From Tupaia tana (Eukaryota; Chordata; Mammalia; Scandentia; Tupaiidae), in NCBI GenBank assembly GCA_026018925.1, contig JAKSZU010000018.1, positions 3,504,920-3,568,919 of the forward strand: 64,000 nucleotides of DNA. The letters are read 5' to 3'. The notes below the pieces were generated by a model. The model was not told the origin of the DNA, made no database searches, and saw only the letters and a program-made list of their open reading frames with translations. How positions within the stretch are numbered: the first letter of the stretch is position 1; every line of letters begins with the position of its first letter. Below, piece by piece: positions 63,042 through 64,000 of this stretch. The position numbers and the translations under genes were made by a program.

Positions 63042-63300
63042 ACAGCTAATTAGCTGTCAGGAGGCAGCAGCCTCCAGCTGGCCCCTCCCCGGCAATCTCT
63101 CCCGGAATCGCCCTCTGCCACCGCGTGTCAGCACATGATAAAAGGAACCATGTTCAAAGCAGAACCACTAACGAGAGACGGAGGCCGGGGGAGGCAGACA
63201 CAGACTGCCTCTGACACTCTCCGAGGAAAGGGGGATAAATTAAAACCATTAGAAAAATAATTTGTCATCGTCAGTTTCCAGAAAGGAGCCCTCCTTGAAG
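63042..63300. promoter_or_regulatory. AT-enriched island, candidate conserved noncoding element
   Basis: ACACAGCTAATTAGCTGTCA is a perfect palindrome around CTAATTAG. GCACATGATAAAAGGAACCA, GGGGGATAAATTAAAACCAT, TAGAAAAATAATTTGTCATC follow. No transposon is recognisable. Homeodomain-type sites and AT content in GC-rich DNA suggest an enhancer; untested. Confidence 0.45.
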
Positions 63301-63374
63301 AGCAGACTTCCGGTTCAGGGCGCGTCCCTGGAAGACACTGCAAAGCCATCCGGGGCCAGGATGTGAGTGACCTC

Positions 63375-63520
63375 AGCAGTCCTTCCACCTCCGGTGCATC
63401 GTCTGCCCATCTGCAAAGTGGGGGTGATAACAGGCCCGCGTGAGGTTCGGGGGCCTACGGTGCGTCAGTGCGCAGCCCTGGGACACCCCGGGGGTGGAAT
63501 AAACCAGTGTCACACACCCA
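63375..63520 (+). mobile_element. MIR SINE fragment
   Basis: CGTCTGCCCATCTGCAAAGT, GGGGGTGATAACAGGCCCGC, GTGAGGTTCGGGGGCC match the MIR 3' part (tttcctcatctgtaaaatg, ggggataataatagtacc, tgtgaggatt). Confidence 0.55.
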
Positions 63521-63524
63521 CACT

Positions 63525-64000
63525 GCAGCCCAGCTGCAGGGACCCAGGCTCATCCTCAACCTCTCCGGTCGCCCACCCAGGACAGGGACGAGGGTGGCCC
63601 CAGCCTCAGAGCTACCGGAGGGCAGAGCGAAGTTGGCACGCCAAGCGCCTGGCCCAGACCCAACACGTCCCCGGGCTGTCTGGGCACTTGCTGGGCCCAT
63701 GCATGCAGCTGAAGGCACATGGCTCAGACACTGCGGACCAGCGAATGGGTCCTGGTCCGGCAGACGGGCGGCCCCGCCCTGAGCTTGCCCTGGCCCCTGC
63801 CCGTGGGCCTCACTCAAGGGGCTGGACGTGCTGCCCGGCGGTCAGACCAGCCCTCCTGCTCTGTGGGTCTGGCTGCCGGGCCCCGTGGAGTCCGGGCCGG
63901 AAGCAGGTACAGCTCTGCCGGGTGGGTGAACTCCCTCCAGTCCCAGCCACAGCCGGCACGGATGGGAACACCGAGACACGAGAGGCCAACCACACACCGG
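63525..64000. other. Unique GC-rich sequence to the window end
   Basis: No gene or named repeat recognised. Confidence 0.5.

Overview
The window is nuclear DNA from a placental mammal. It is very GC-rich and CpG-bearing. The grounds are many decayed copies of the mammal-wide SINE MIR, fragments of LINE-2 and of old LINE-1 (L1M-type 3' ends), and about 17 younger copies of a tRNA-derived SINE, with head-tail structure, B-box and A-rich tail on both strands. I could not assign this SINE to an order from memory. It is not primate Alu, rodent B1/B2, the rabbit C element, dog SINEC, horse ERE, ruminant Bov-tA or the elephant AfroSINE as I know them. The GC content and the density of minisatellites look like a subtelomeric or similarly GC-rich, recombinogenic chromosome region, but this is inference.

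I found no protein-coding gene, real tRNA, rRNA or CRISPR array that I can support. The long open frames are consequences of tandem repeats without stop codons or of GC-rich DNA. Three weak splice-site-flanked segments (4747-4927 and 5507-5553 on the minus strand, 46742-46842 on the plus strand) are recorded as low-confidence exon candidates.

Layout. 1-2004 is a 43-bp minisatellite running in from the left edge, followed by a degenerate TG-rich flank. 2.1-8.5 kb is mostly unique GC-rich sequence with MIR, L2 and L1M remnants and the first SINE. 9.1-9.95 kb is an old L1 3' end broken by one SINE with a second SINE beside it. 10-12 kb holds a 55-bp direct repeat and an AT-rich regulatory-looking island. 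12.52-14.09 kb is a CATC-type array with a 39-bp higher-order core. 14.4-15.4 kb has the strongest candidate conserved noncoding element, a 101-bp tandem duplication and a MIR. 16.5-20 kb has small minisatellites, a SINE and a roughly 215-bp segment duplicated about 800 bp apart. 20-29 kb is mainly unique with MIRs. 29-36.7 kb is SINE-rich, with an 82-bp duplication and a CpG-rich stretch. 39-44 kb has another AT-rich island, a ten-copy 39-bp VNTR and MIRs. 44-55 kb is mostly unique with MIR, L2 and SINE copies. 55.19-55.56 kb is a seven-copy 53-bp VNTR. 56-64 kb has SINEs, L2 and MIR remnants and several AT-rich islands with homeodomain-type TAATTA sites.

The functional content most worth testing is the series of AT-rich, homeodomain-motif islands in otherwise GC-rich DNA. 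Together they look like the intron or flank of a developmental regulator whose exons lie outside the window. Conservation could not be measured here, so that reading is inference.
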